From NCBI GenBank assembly GCA_963828415.1, contig CAWHEI010000012.1, forward strand, positions 992,001 through 1,056,000: 64,000 nucleotides of DNA, read 5' to 3'. The stretch's first letter is position 1; every line of letters starts with the position of its first letter. The notes beneath the pieces were generated by a model. The model saw nothing but the letters and a program-made list of their open reading frames with translations, was not told where the DNA came from and made no database searches. This document shows positions 47,770 through 57,302 of the stretch, in pieces. Both the position numbers and the translations under genes were made by a program. The DNA is from Sva-07 sp963828415. Lineage in GTDB: Bacteria; Actinomycetota; Acidimicrobiia; Acidimicrobiales; Ilumatobacteraceae.

Positions 47770-50123
47770 CAGGCACCCGCCACGGCGGCGGGCTCGACAC
47801 GCTCGATGCGAGCTCGCACATGCTTGTGGAACGGTGTGCCGGCGAACCAGTCGCGGTCGTCGGATGCCGTCAGCTCGTTGGGTGCGATCCCGACCGAGTC
47901 GGATTCGCCGCTCGGCCAGGTGGCGAGTCCGAACCCGTTGGGCAGCGACACGTGGCCGTCGCGCATCACGTCGGTGACCTCGACGTGGGCGATGGCCTCG
48001 CCTCGTTTGGTGACGACCCGTGCCCTGTCGCCGTCAGCGAGACCGAGCCGCTCAGCGTCGCCGGACGACACACGCAGTGAGCCCTGCCGATCGTTCTTGC
48101 GCCACGACGGGTCGCGGTAGATCGTGTTGGCCGTCGACGAGCGGCGCTCGCCGGCGGCGAGCACGAAGGGAAACGCATCGTCACGAGCGAGCGGCTCGGA
48201 CTCGTCGGCGAGTGCATCGAACTCGTCGAGCAACGAGGCGATGACCAGGTTGACCCTGCCGTCGGGGGTCAACAGCCGCTTCATCGTCTCGTCGTAGTCG
48301 TCGACCGAGAACACGACGCCGGACGGATTGGCGAGAATGTGATCGAACAGTGCGTCGCCGAGCGCATCGCCTCCGTCGGGATCACCGATGCCGGCGCGAC
48401 GGATCGACGCGTCCCAGAAGCCCGCCGCCTGCTGGGCCAGTCCCCACACCGCAGCGGCGCCGGCGGCATCGACGCCGTCGGGCGTGACGAGCGTCGGGCC
48501 CAACGTTTCGTACAGCACGACCGGCAGCAGCTTGGCCAGCTGCGGTCGGTCGACCATGAACTGAAACAGCGCTGCGGTGTACTCCTGGCGCCCGGCCCGA
48601 GCGGCCTCGTGCAACGGGGTGAGCACGTCGTCGTCGTAGGCACCGAGCGCGCGGCACAGCCGGGCGTGAATCTCCGGTTCGGGCAACGTGCCCGGCATCG
48701 GATCGAAGACCGGTCGGCGCAGGTGGAAGTAGTTGCTCGGGAACTCGAGATTGAAGAACGTGCACTCCCACTTCTCGAACTGGGACGCAGCGGGCAGCAC
48801 GTAGTCGGCTTCCCGTGCGGTCTCGGTCATCGCGACGTCGATCACGCACACGAAGTCCAACTGACGCAGTGCGGCGCGCATGGCTTGGCTGTCGGCGATC
48901 GAGTGAACCGGGTTGCCCGACTCGACGAGCAACGCCCGGAAGCGATCGGGGTGGTCGCCGAGGATTTCCTCGGGGATCACGTTGCACGGCACGAGCCCGG
49001 TGACGAGTCGGTGTCCGGTCACCGGGGTGGACGGCTCGGGTGCCCCCGGCTTGCGACCGCCACCCCCACCACTGCCGAGCGAGGCGAAACGCGTGTGCAG
49101 GTTCATCCCGCCACGAACACCGAAGTTGCCGGTCAGCAGCACGACGAGCTTCTCGAGGTAGCTGTTGAGCGTGGAGTGCGGCGCCATCTGAATACCGAGG
49201 TCCTCGAAGATCGAGACGCCATCTGTGGCCGTACCGATCATCTCGGCTGCCCGGCGAACATCCGCCTCCGGGACACCAGCCTTGTCACAGAACGTCGCGA
49301 CGTCGACCCGGTCGAGATGGGCGCGGAGCTCGTCGAGCCCGTTGGCGTTCTCGTCGAGCCACGCCGTCGCGGCGTACTCGTCGACGATCACCTTGAGCAG
49401 CGCGGCCAGGAGGTGGGCATCGCCGCCCGGCGCGGGCCGCAGATGGAGATCGGCGAGGTCGGCCGATTCGGTGCGGCGCGGATCGACCACGATCATCTTG
49501 CGACCGGGGTCGTTTGCAATCGCCTTCAGCACGCGACGTGCCTGAGGGAAACCGTGCGACTGCCACGGGTTCTTGCCCCAGAACACCGACACCTCGGCGT
49601 GGTGGTAGTCACCCGTCGTGTGGCAGCTCGACCGCCCGAAGAGCTGACCGTCGACCCAGAACTCGCCGGTCTTCTCCTGCGCCAGAGCGTTCGACGTGTA
49701 GCGGATCCCGAGGGCGGCGCGTGTTGCCGATCCGTAGCCGCCCCCGAGGTGATTGCCCTGCCCGCCGCCGCCGTAGAACAGGATCTTCTCACCGCCGTGC
49801 TCGTCGATCACCTCACGGAATCGGGCAGCAACCTCGGCGATCGCCGTGTCCCAGTCGACCGCTTCGAACGTTCCGTCGGGTCGCCGGCGCATCGGAGTCG
49901 TGAGCCGATGCGGGCCGTTCTGGTAGTGGTCGAGACGGAGGGCCTTCTCGCACGTGTAGCCCTCGCTCGACGGGTGGGCCTTGTCGCCGCGGACACGCGC
50001 GATCGTGGGCCCGTCGACCTTCACCTCGATCCCGCAGTTGATCGAGCAGAGAATGCACGCCGACGGATGCCACGTCGCTTCCTCGCGGTGCACTGTCGTG
50101 GTGTCGGCGTCGAGATCGGTCAT
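47769..50123 (-). CDS. Molybdopterin-dependent oxidoreductase with 4Fe-4S site
   Basis: 784 residues. N-terminal iron-sulfur motif C23-x2-C26-x3-C30 and C58 (SACILCSINCGIEV, GYTCEKAL), then DMSO-reductase-family molybdopterin domains: WDTAIAEVAARFREV, FGRSSCHTTGDYHHAEVSVFWGKNPWQSH, MIVVDPRRTESADLAD, and a C-terminal dinucleotide-binding domain (RVSSGDAERLGLADGDRARVVTKRGE, PNGFGLATW). C-His in SSCHTTG could supply a Mo-coordinating Cys as in formate dehydrogenase. No signal peptide, so cytoplasmic. The electron acceptor and substrate are not evident; modABC lies 5 kb away. Confidence 0.88.
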   Translation of the reverse strand: MTDLDADTTTVHREEATWHPSACILCSINCGIEVKVDGPTIARVRGDKAHPSSEGYTCEKALRLDHYQNGPHRLTTPMRRRPDGTFEAVDWDTAIAEVAARFREVIDEHGGEKILFYGGGGQGNHLGGGYGSATRAALGIRYTSNALAQEKTGEFWVDGQLFGRSSCHTTGDYHHAEVSVFWGKNPWQSHGFPQARRVLKAIANDPGRKMIVVDPRRTESADLADLHLRPAPGGDAHLLAALLKVIVDEYAATAWLDENANGLDELRAHLDRVDVATFCDKAGVPEADVRRAAEMIGTATDGVSIFEDLGIQMAPHSTLNSYLEKLVVLLTGNFGVRGGMNLHTRFASLGSGGGGGRKPGAPEPSTPVTGHRLVTGLVPCNVIPEEILGDHPDRFRALLVESGNPVHSIADSQAMRAALRQLDFVCVIDVAMTETAREADYVLPAASQFEKWECTFFNLEFPSNYFHLRRPVFDPMPGTLPEPEIHARLCRALGAYDDDVLTPLHEAARAGRQEYTAALFQFMVDRPQLAKLLPVVLYETLGPTLVTPDGVDAAGAAAVWGLAQQAAGFWDASIRRAGIGDPDGGDALGDALFDHILANPSGVVFSVDDYDETMKRLLTPDGRVNLVIASLLDEFDALADESEPLARDDAFPFVLAAGERRSSTANTIYRDPSWRKNDRQGSLRVSSGDAERLGLADGDRARVVTKRGEAIAHVEVTDVMRDGHVSLPNGFGLATWPSGESDSVGIAPNELTASDDRDWFAGTPFHKHVRARIERVEPAAVAGA

Positions 50124-50214
50124 CGTCTGCTCCTCGTGTTGTACGGCTTCGCGAACCCTAGTTCAACAAGCGAACCAACTCGACCGTCGACGAGAAGCCG
50201 ACGGAGCCCCGTGA

Positions 50215-51447
50215 TCAGTCGGTGATCGCTCCGTACACCAGCGACCGGAGCTGACCTCGAAAATCGAACGCACCGCTCGGGATGAGTTGCGTCATGAACA
50301 CCGCATACAGGTCCTCGACGGGATCGATCCAGAACGACGTCGACGCGGCGCCGCCCCACATGAAGTCGCCGGCCGGTCCGACACCTGCCGTCTCGGCCGG
50401 GCCGAGCCCGACCGCAACCTGCAGTCCGAACCCGTTGCCGTCGAAGCCGACCTCGCCGTAGCCACCCGGCATGGCGAAATCCCTGAGACTGCCCTGACCC
50501 GTCAGGTGGTTGGTGCGCATCAACTCGATCGTCGGTCGCGAGATCACCCTCGGGCCGTCGACCGTGCCACCCGACGTCAGCGACGAGCAGAAGCGCACGT
50601 AGTCGTCGAGTGTCCCGACGAGGCCACCGCCGCCCGACTGCAGCGCCGGCTCACGACACAGGCGGTTGCGTGACCGATCGTCGAGGAGCCGGATCTCCTT
50701 GCGGGCCGTCCGCGCGTACAGCGACGGCACACGATGCGCCTGACTCTCGGGCACGTGGAAGCCCGTGTCGACCATGCCGAGCGGTTCGAAGATCGCACGC
50801 TTCAGGTAGTCGCCGAACGGTTCTCCCGCGATCGCCTCGACGAGCCGGGCGCAGATGTCGGACGACCAGGAGTAGTACCAATGCGCGCCGGGCTGGAACC
50901 ACAGCGGCTCGGTCGCCAGCAGGCGGCTGAGATCGGCGAGCGTCGCCGACGGGTCGAGCGATCGGGCCCCGCCACCGTCGACGAGCGCCTCCAGGTTCAG
51001 CCGCGCCTCCTTGGGGCCCGCGCCGATCCCGGTCATGTGCATCAACGTGTGCTTGACGCTGATCGGTCGATCGAGGTCGACGAGATCGGAGCTGCCGTCC
51101 TCACGCTTGACCCCGACCTTCACGTCGCGCCACTCCGGGAGGAACCGATGGATCGGATCGTTCAACTTCACCCGTGCCTGTTCCATCAACGACAACAACG
51201 CGACACCGGTGATCGGCTTGGTCATCGAGTACAGCCGCCAGATCGTCTGGTCGTCGAGCGGCGCGCCGGTCTCGAGGTCCATCGTGCCGACCGTGGTGCG
51301 ATACGCGAGATGGCCTCGCCGCCCGACGGCGACCTGGAATCCTGCGATCTTGCCCGGCTCGACATAGGCCGATCGGAAGTGTTCTTCGATCCGGTCGAGT
51401 CGCTCGGCGTCGAGCCCGGCAGCATCGGGGTTCGGGATCATGTGCAT
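50215..51447 (-). CDS. Serine hydrolase, class C beta-lactamase fold
   Basis: 410 residues, ribosome site GAGAGGG. SMTK (YSMTKPITGVALL) is the catalytic SxxK, WYYSWSSDICARLVE the YxS/N motif, and MWGGAASTSFWIDP the third (HxG-like, here GGA) motif. No signal peptide. Likely an esterase or peptidase of the EstB type rather than a lactamase. Confidence 0.88.
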   Translation of the reverse strand: MHMIPNPDAAGLDAERLDRIEEHFRSAYVEPGKIAGFQVAVGRRGHLAYRTTVGTMDLETGAPLDDQTIWRLYSMTKPITGVALLSLMEQARVKLNDPIHRFLPEWRDVKVGVKREDGSSDLVDLDRPISVKHTLMHMTGIGAGPKEARLNLEALVDGGGARSLDPSATLADLSRLLATEPLWFQPGAHWYYSWSSDICARLVEAIAGEPFGDYLKRAIFEPLGMVDTGFHVPESQAHRVPSLYARTARKEIRLLDDRSRNRLCREPALQSGGGGLVGTLDDYVRFCSSLTSGGTVDGPRVISRPTIELMRTNHLTGQGSLRDFAMPGGYGEVGFDGNGFGLQVAVGLGPAETAGVGPAGDFMWGGAASTSFWIDPVEDLYAVFMTQLIPSGAFDFRGQLRSLVYGAITD

Positions 51448-51596
51448 CGGTGCCCTCTCATCGGTGGACGAGCGCGATCGGCCCGTTTCGCCGAAGGTAC
51501 CCGTGTCGGGGTGAGCATTCCGGCGCCGGAGCGCTCCGAACCGGACCGATGACGACCCCGTCGCTACGCTCGGCCGTCTACCGACATGGGGGTGCC

Positions 51597-52592
51597 GTGG
51601 TGGCTGTGTCCGCTGATCAGTTCGTCGAGAAGTACCTCGCAGCGCCTGGAGCTGCGGATCAGGATCTCGATCGTGTCGTCACCGCTCCGAGCGGTCTCGA
51701 CGCGCTCGGCATGCTGGAGGCGCTCGGCCACCCGTCGTTCACCGAACCCGGCCGCCAGGCCGTTGCGTTGCAGATGATGTCGGACTTCATGGCGCCGACC
51801 GGATCGATCTACTACGACGCCATCTACGGCGCGTTCGACGGTCAAGTGGCCGTTCGCAACTGGCTGATCCCGACGATGGCAACCATCGACTTCATCGAGT
51901 TCGTCCCCACCGCCCCGCCGGCGCTCATCGACGACGGACAGGGTGGTACCTCGGTCGACGAGTGGCAGATGTGGGCCGTGATCGGCGACGAACGCATGCC
52001 GTTGCCCAAGGGGGTCAGCGTGCGCCGTTACCGCGACGGTTGGATCACGTGGGCCTGCGACGTGTACGACACCGGCCCATTCCGCCAACCACCCCCACCG
52101 GAGGCAGGCGTCGAGGCAGCGCCGATGCCCGAGTGGCCACGCACCGTCTGGCGCCGCGACCCCGAGATTGCCGAGACGGTCGCCGCATCGACCGACTTCG
52201 CCGCGGAGGCGGACGAATTCCACCCGACCGAATCGGTGTACCACGACCCGATCTTCGGTGAGATCCAAGGACGCGAGGCGATCCGTGCCTGGCTCGGCGA
52301 CATCATGGGCAAGGTCGGCAACGTCGTGTTCGAACCGCTCGGGCCGCAGCTCGACGACGGGACCACCTCGGTGCAGGAATGGCAACAGATGGCGATCCAG
52401 CCGGACGGCAGCCGGGTGTTCATGACGCGAGGAACCAGCGTGCGACGGCGCGACGCCGACGGGCTCATCACCTACGCCGCCGACTATTTCGACACCGCCT
52501 CGCTGATGGACCCCGACGTGCAGGCGGCCGCTCTCGCCGCTGGATCGACGATCACCGGCGACGACATCGCCCGCTACCGCACCGTCCCCTGA
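51597..52592 (+). CDS. Tandem NTF2/SnoaL-like protein
   Basis: 331 residues from GTG 51597, after GGGGGTG; the frame is open to 51450 and an ATG at 51549 is the alternative. Two SnoaL-like halves: ALQMMSDFMAPTGSIYYDAIYGAFDGQVAVRNWLIPTMATIDFIEF (~60-170) and DFAAEADEFHPTESVYHDPIFGEIQGREAIRAWLGDIMGKVGNVVF (~210-320), each ending in a VRRYRDG or VRRRDADG strand. The duplicated fold suggests a hydrolase or isomerase-like pocket or ligand binder. Function unknown. Confidence 0.7.
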   Translation: MVAVSADQFVEKYLAAPGAADQDLDRVVTAPSGLDALGMLEALGHPSFTEPGRQAVALQMMSDFMAPTGSIYYDAIYGAFDGQVAVRNWLIPTMATIDFIEFVPTAPPALIDDGQGGTSVDEWQMWAVIGDERMPLPKGVSVRRYRDGWITWACDVYDTGPFRQPPPPEAGVEAAPMPEWPRTVWRRDPEIAETVAASTDFAAEADEFHPTESVYHDPIFGEIQGREAIRAWLGDIMGKVGNVVFEPLGPQLDDGTTSVQEWQQMAIQPDGSRVFMTRGTSVRRRDADGLITYAADYFDTASLMDPDVQAAALAAGSTITGDDIARYRTVP

Positions 52593-52742
52593 GCACGACT
52601 GCGCCGCGCAGCCTCGAATCGTTCGCCCCCCACGGCGAACCGACGGGTCATGACGTTCGGCTCTGGTGCGCGACCGTGCGTTGCGAGATGCTCGCGATGT
52701 CCAGAGATCACTTGATCGACGAACGATGTCGCGGAGGTGCTC

Positions 52743-54095
52743 ATGGTCAGGGTGTTCCGAAACCGGGCGGAGGCAGGCACGGCGCTCGCCGCGCGCCTCG
52801 AGCACCTGCGTCGCGACGATGTCGTCGTGCTCGGGCTGCCACGAGGCGGCGTCCCGGTCGCATTCGAGATCGCCGAGGCGCTCGACGCACCCCTCGATGT
52901 GATCGTCGTGCGCAAGGTCGGAGTGCCGGGTCAGCCCGAGCTGGCGATGGGGGCGATCGGCGAGGACGGTGTCCGCGTCGTCAATCACGAGGTCGTCCGC
53001 CTCGTCGGCGCCTCCGAGGCCGACTTCATCAGGGTCGAGCAACGCGAGCGCGAGGAGTTGCGGCGGCGGGCCGAACGATTCCGCGGGGCCACGCCACGCG
53101 TCGACCTCGCCGGCCGCACCGCGGTGCTCGTCGACGACGGCATCGCCACCGGATCGACCGCGCTCGCCGCCTGCCGCGTCGCTCGAGCACACGGCGCGAA
53201 GCGGGTCGTGTTGGCGGTGCCCGTCGCTGCCCCGGAATCCGTGCACGCACTGTCGGAGGACGCCGATGAGATCATCTGCGTCGAGCAACCACGGTGGCTG
53301 CGCTCGGTCGGCGAGTCGTACGAGGACTTCCGACAGGTCGACGATCAGACGGTCGTCGACCTGCTCGAACGAGCACAGCGACGTGCTGCGACGACCACGT
53401 CACGCCCGGGTGCGGAGCAGGCACCGCCAGACGCTCCCGTCGGTGTGGACAGAGAGGTGGAGGTCGATGTCGGAGGGTTGGCGCTGCCTGGCCACCTGAC
53501 CATCCCCCGGGGTGCGGTCGGCACCGTCGTCTTCGCCCACGGCAGCGGAAGCAGCCGCCACAGCCCGAGGAACCAGTTCGTGGCCGATCAGCTCAACGCC
53601 GCCGGCCTGGCGACGCTCACCTTCGACCTGCTCACCGATGCCGAGGCGAGCGATCGCCGCAACGTGTTCGACATCGGCCTCCTCGCATCGCGGCTCACCC
53701 ACGCCACCGACTGGGTCCGCGACCAGCGCGCCGTCGCCGACCTGCCGGTCGCGCTGTTTGGCGCGAGTACGGGAGCCGCGGCCGCACTGGTCGCCGCGAG
53801 CGATCCATCACGTCCGGTCGCCGCGGTCGTCAGCCGAGGTGGACGACCGGACCTGGCGGGTGATCGCCTCGGCCATGTCACCGCGCCGACGCTGCTGATC
53901 GTCGGGGGCGACGACGTCACCGTGCTCGCACTCAACCGGGACGCCGCGCGGCAACTGCGGCGCGAGCACGAACTCAGGGTCGTGCCCGGCGCCACCCACC
54001 TCTTCGAGGAACCAGGCACGCTCGAAGCAGTCGCCTCGCTCGCCGCCGACTGGTTCGTCGACCACTGCCGCAGCACGGTGAGGAGCGACCGGTGA
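52743..54095 (+). CDS. Phosphoribosyltransferase-dienelactone hydrolase fusion
   Basis: 450 residues; GGAGG lies upstream of ATG 52743. Residues 1-210 are a PRTase: LPRGGVPVAFEIAEAL and the PRPP loop AVLVDDGIATGSTALAA. Residues ~235-450 are an alpha/beta hydrolase of the dienelactone hydrolase type: VVFAHGSGSSRHSPRN, nucleophile elbow FGASTGAAAAL, acid in IVGGDDVTV, His in GATHLFEE. This fusion is widespread and commonly neighbours the erythromycin-esterase-like gene, as here. The PRTase half may make or sense a nucleotide; the joint role is not known. Confidence 0.9.
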   Translation: MVRVFRNRAEAGTALAARLEHLRRDDVVVLGLPRGGVPVAFEIAEALDAPLDVIVVRKVGVPGQPELAMGAIGEDGVRVVNHEVVRLVGASEADFIRVEQREREELRRRAERFRGATPRVDLAGRTAVLVDDGIATGSTALAACRVARAHGAKRVVLAVPVAAPESVHALSEDADEIICVEQPRWLRSVGESYEDFRQVDDQTVVDLLERAQRRAATTTSRPGAEQAPPDAPVGVDREVEVDVGGLALPGHLTIPRGAVGTVVFAHGSGSSRHSPRNQFVADQLNAAGLATLTFDLLTDAEASDRRNVFDIGLLASRLTHATDWVRDQRAVADLPVALFGASTGAAAALVAASDPSRPVAAVVSRGGRPDLAGDRLGHVTAPTLLIVGGDDVTVLALNRDAARQLRREHELRVVPGATHLFEEPGTLEAVASLAADWFVDHCRSTVRSDR

Positions 54096-55471
54096 GCGCC
54101 GTGCCCGATCTGTATCGGACGGCCAACCGCGCGTCGCTGGCCGAGCTCGGGCGGGCAGCCCGACCGATCGAGGGGCGCGACGACGACTACGACGAGTTGC
54201 TCACTCTCGTCGCCGATCGCCGAGTCGTCCTGATCGGCGAAGCGTCCCACGGGTCCGGGGACTTCTACTGCGAGCGCGCCCGGATCACCCAACGGTTGAT
54301 CGAGGAGCACGGGTTCACGGTCGTGGCAGTCGAGGCCGACTGGCCCGACGCCGACCGGGCCAACCGCTTCGTGATGGGCAGCTCCGACGACGTCACCGTG
54401 GGTGAGGCGCTGAGTGACTTCCGCCGGTTCCCGACCTGGATGTGGCGCAACACCGAGGTCGAGCGCTTCATCGGATGGCTCCGTGACCACAACGACCGAT
54501 GTCGGGACCCTCGGCGCAAGGTGCGCTTCCAGGGCCTCGATCTCTACAGCCTCAGAGCATCGATGGATGCCGTGGTCGCCTATCTCGACCGTGTCGACCC
54601 CGACGAGGCCCACCGAGCCCGCGACCGCTATGCGTGCTTCGACCACGTCGGTGCGGAAGGTCAGGCCTACGGGTTCGCGTTGGCCCACGAGCGCGCTGTG
54701 CCGTGCGAGTCGGAAGTGGTCGCCCAACTCGTCGAGCTGCGCCGACACGCGTCGGAATATCTACGACGCGACGGGTGGATAGAAGAAGACGAGCTGTTCT
54801 CGGCCGAGCAGAACGCTGTCGTTGTTCGCGACGCCGAGGAGTACTACCAGCAGATGTACCGCGCCGAGGTCTCGTCGTGGAACCTGCGGGACCGACACAT
54901 GGCTGCAACGCTCGATGCTCTGCTCGACCACTTCGACCACCGAGGTGGTCACACCAAGGTGGTGGTGTGGGAGCACAACTCTCACATCGGCGATGCCCGC
55001 GCCACGGCGATGAGCGGGCGTGGGGAACTCAACGTCGGCCAACTGGCACGCCAGCGGTACGGCAAGCACGCGGTGGCGCTCATCGGGCTGACCACCTACG
55101 ACGGCGAGGTGACCGCAGCGACCGACTGGGGCCAACCCGCGCGGCGGCGCACCGTTCGCGCAGCACTGCCCGAGAGCTACGAGCACCTGCTGCACGAGTC
55201 GGTACTCGACGGGCTCGCCCCCGCTCGGTTCTGGATGCCGATGTCCGACGTCGGCGCGGCCCGTGTGCTCGAAACACCGCGGTTGGAGCGAGCGATCGGC
55301 GTCGTCTATCGACCGGAGACCGAGCGGGCCAGCCACTACTTTCAGGCTCGCCTCGACCAGCAGTTCGACATCGTCATCCATCTCGATCGGACATCGGCGC
55401 TGCAGCCGCTCGACGACATCGCTGCGTGGGATCCGCTCGAACCCCCGCAGACCTATCCGAGCGGGATCTGA
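54092..55471 (+). CDS. Erythromycin esterase-like protein
   Basis: 459 residues from a GTG overlapping the previous stop (GTGA). RRVVLIGEASHGSGDFYCERARITQRLIEEHGFTVVAVEADWPDADRANRF is the EreA/EreB-like active region with the key His and Glu; KVVVWEHNSHIGDAR and RFWMPMSD follow. Most chromosomal members are not proven macrolide esterases. Translational coupling to the PRTase-hydrolase fusion argues for a shared housekeeping or stress function rather than antibiotic resistance. Confidence 0.88.
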   Translation: MSAVPDLYRTANRASLAELGRAARPIEGRDDDYDELLTLVADRRVVLIGEASHGSGDFYCERARITQRLIEEHGFTVVAVEADWPDADRANRFVMGSSDDVTVGEALSDFRRFPTWMWRNTEVERFIGWLRDHNDRCRDPRRKVRFQGLDLYSLRASMDAVVAYLDRVDPDEAHRARDRYACFDHVGAEGQAYGFALAHERAVPCESEVVAQLVELRRHASEYLRRDGWIEEDELFSAEQNAVVVRDAEEYYQQMYRAEVSSWNLRDRHMAATLDALLDHFDHRGGHTKVVVWEHNSHIGDARATAMSGRGELNVGQLARQRYGKHAVALIGLTTYDGEVTAATDWGQPARRRTVRAALPESYEHLLHESVLDGLAPARFWMPMSDVGAARVLETPRLERAIGVVYRPETERASHYFQARLDQQFDIVIHLDRTSALQPLDDIAAWDPLEPPQTYPSGI

Positions 55472-55770
55472 CGGCGCCGACGAGGCGAGCCGGGAACCAC
55501 GACCTGTCGACGTCGCCGCTGGCTGGTTGACGCCCACAGGGCCGGCGTCCACTGATCGGTCTCGCCGGGCAGGAATCCGTCGTAGCGGTCGAATCCCTGA
55601 CCGAGCGTCCACCGGTCGAAGGGCCCGGTCGGTCGGCGCTCAATCGTGGCGACACCGTACGCGGCGGGCAGGTGTGCATTCGGCTCGAGGAGAGGACCTC
55701 CGGCTCTGTTGCGCATGCGCCGGCGGCGGCAACGTCGAGGTGTATCGATCCCCACGAAAGGAAGCGACAC
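55472..55770. other. 299-base intergenic region without clear genes
   Basis: Between the erythromycin-esterase-like stop and the DUF302 start. ORFs crossing it in either direction lack coding character. The only feature I can support is the ribosome binding site GAAAGGAAG just before 55771; I see no convincing promoter or hairpin. Confidence 0.4.
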
Positions 55771-56163
55771 ATGGTGTTCGAAGAAACCGTGGTCCTCGAC
55801 GGACCGTTCGACGAGGTGCTCGCAGCGACCAAGGCGGCGCTGGCCGCTCAAGGATTCGGTGTACTCACCGAGATCGACATGCAAGCAACGTTGCGGGCCA
55901 AGATCGACAAGGCGATCGATCGCTACGTCATCCTCGGCGCCTGCAATCCGAGGCTGGCCGGTGCCGCACTCGACATCGAGCCGCAGGTCGGCGCGTTGTT
56001 GCCGTGCAATGTCGTCGTCCACGAAGTCGACGGAACCGTCCACGTCGACGCCCTCGACCCCGGCCTGATGGTGTCGATGACGAGCGTCGACGACTTGGGG
56101 CCGATCGCCGCCGAGGCCCGCCGCCTCATCGGTGACGCCCTGGCCTCGCTCACCGCCAGCTGA
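55771..56163 (+). CDS. DUF302 family protein
   Basis: 130 residues, ATG preceded by GAAAGGAAGCGACAC. DEVLAATKAALAAQGFGVLTEIDMQATLRAKIDKAIDRYVILGACNPRLAGAALDIEPQVGALLPCNVVVHEVDG is a full DUF302 domain with the conserved GACNP and LLPCNV cysteines. Small cytoplasmic protein; the biochemical role of the family is not established. Confidence 0.9.
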   Translation: MVFEETVVLDGPFDEVLAATKAALAAQGFGVLTEIDMQATLRAKIDKAIDRYVILGACNPRLAGAALDIEPQVGALLPCNVVVHEVDGTVHVDALDPGLMVSMTSVDDLGPIAAEARRLIGDALASLTAS

Positions 56164-56192
56164 CCGCCCGCCGACCGCCCGCCGAGCCGTCC

Positions 56193-56244
56193 CGTTTGCG
56201 TTGCATTCCGGGTGGGGCGGGTCACCGAGTTCGCAACGCAAACG
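56193..56244. repeat. Family B inverted repeat, copy 6
   Basis: CCGTTTGCGTTGCATTCCGG to GAGTTCGCAACGCAAACG with inner GGTGGGGCGGGTCACC. It lies between two genes on the same strand, 30 bases after the DUF302 stop. Confidence 0.78.
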
Positions 56245-56286
56245 TGATGGTCCCGCGCGATGATGGTGGCGCCGGGGGTGTGAGCG

Positions 56287-57192
56287 ATGACGAAGCATGT
56301 GGTGTCGGTGTCACTCGGGAGTTCGACGCGAGACAAGTCGGTGCTCGTCGAACTCGGAGGCGTGGAGATCCGAGCCGAGCGGCGAGGTGTCGACGGCGAC
56401 CTCGTGGCGTTCAACCGGTTGATGCGCGAGCTCGACGGGTACGTCGATGTGCTCTCCGTCGGTGGGACCGAGATCGCCTTCCACGTCGACGGGGAGACCC
56501 TTCGATTCCGCTCGACCGACAAGCTGATCGACGGCGTCACGAAGACGCCGCTCGTCGACGGTGCGGGGGTGAAGATGACGCTCGAACGCCGAGTGTTCGA
56601 CCTCGTGTCGGACGACCCCGCAATGGATGACGCGCCTCGCTTCGAGCAGGCCTTCCTCAACATCGCCCTCGACCGGTGGGGAATGGCCCTGGCCGTGGGC
56701 GAGGTCAGCGACGCCGTCGTGTACGGCGATCTCATGTTCAGTTTCGGCGTGCCGGTGGCGTTGCACAGCCTCGGGCAGGTGAAGAAGATGGCGCACATGC
56801 TCGTGCCGATCGCCGGCCGTCTTCCGCTGCGGTGGCTGTATCCGAGCGGAGAGAACCAGACCGTTCGTGACCCGAAGTTCGCGAAGCATTTCGAGCAGTC
56901 GGACCTGATCTGCGGCGACTTCCTCTACATCGCCAAGTACGCACCTGACGATCTGTCGGGCAAGACCGTGTTGACGAACACCACCACCGAAGAGAACGTC
57001 GAATGGCTGAGTGGAACGGGTGCAACGCGGCTGATCACCACGACTCCTCGGTTCGACGGCCGGACGTTCGGCACGAACCTGACCGAGGCGCTGATCACCG
57101 CCGCCGTCGGCGCCGACCGTCCGCTGACGATCGACGAGATGAACGCAGCAATCGACGACCTCGGCATCCGCCCGAGCGTCACCACGTTCTGA
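56287..57192 (+). CDS. Quinate 5-dehydrogenase-like family protein
   Basis: 301 residues. KHVVSVSLGSSTRDKSVLVELGGVEIRAERRGVDGDLVAFNRLMRELDGYVDVLSVGGTEIAFHVDG matches proteins annotated as quinate 5-dehydrogenase in bacteria. The middle LRWLYPSGENQTVRDPKFAKHFEQSDLICGDFLYIAKYAPDDLSGKTVLTNTTTEENVEWL looks Rossmann-like in the second half. No glycine-rich NAD motif of the classical form is obvious, so the annotation may be historical. The gene is flanked on both sides by Family B repeats. Confidence 0.7.
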   Translation: MTKHVVSVSLGSSTRDKSVLVELGGVEIRAERRGVDGDLVAFNRLMRELDGYVDVLSVGGTEIAFHVDGETLRFRSTDKLIDGVTKTPLVDGAGVKMTLERRVFDLVSDDPAMDDAPRFEQAFLNIALDRWGMALAVGEVSDAVVYGDLMFSFGVPVALHSLGQVKKMAHMLVPIAGRLPLRWLYPSGENQTVRDPKFAKHFEQSDLICGDFLYIAKYAPDDLSGKTVLTNTTTEENVEWLSGTGATRLITTTPRFDGRTFGTNLTEALITAAVGADRPLTIDEMNAAIDDLGIRPSVTTF

Positions 57193-57214
57193 CGCCTCGC
57201 AGCGCCGGGTACCA

Positions 57215-57269
57215 CCGGTTTGCGTGCCACTTTCGGTGAGGCGGGCCACTGGTTCCGCAACGCAAACGG
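57215..57269. repeat. Family B inverted repeat, copy 7
   Basis: CCGGTTTGCGTGCCACTTTCGG to GGTTCCGCAACGCAAACGG, 22 bases after the quinate-dehydrogenase-like stop and 33 bases before the methyltransferase start. Confidence 0.75.
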
Positions 57270-57302
57270 AACGTGGTGCGGGGTGTGTGCGACACTCGCC
57301 GC

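Noticed and set aside
50215..51447. True class C beta-lactamase
   Set aside because: SxxK is present, but the third motif is not KTG, there is no signal peptide and the length and context fit esterase-like serine hydrolases.
54092..55471. Macrolide resistance gene
   Set aside because: The EreA-like fold is common in chromosomal proteins of unknown activity. Coupling to a PRTase fusion and the absence of mobile elements argue against a resistance cassette.
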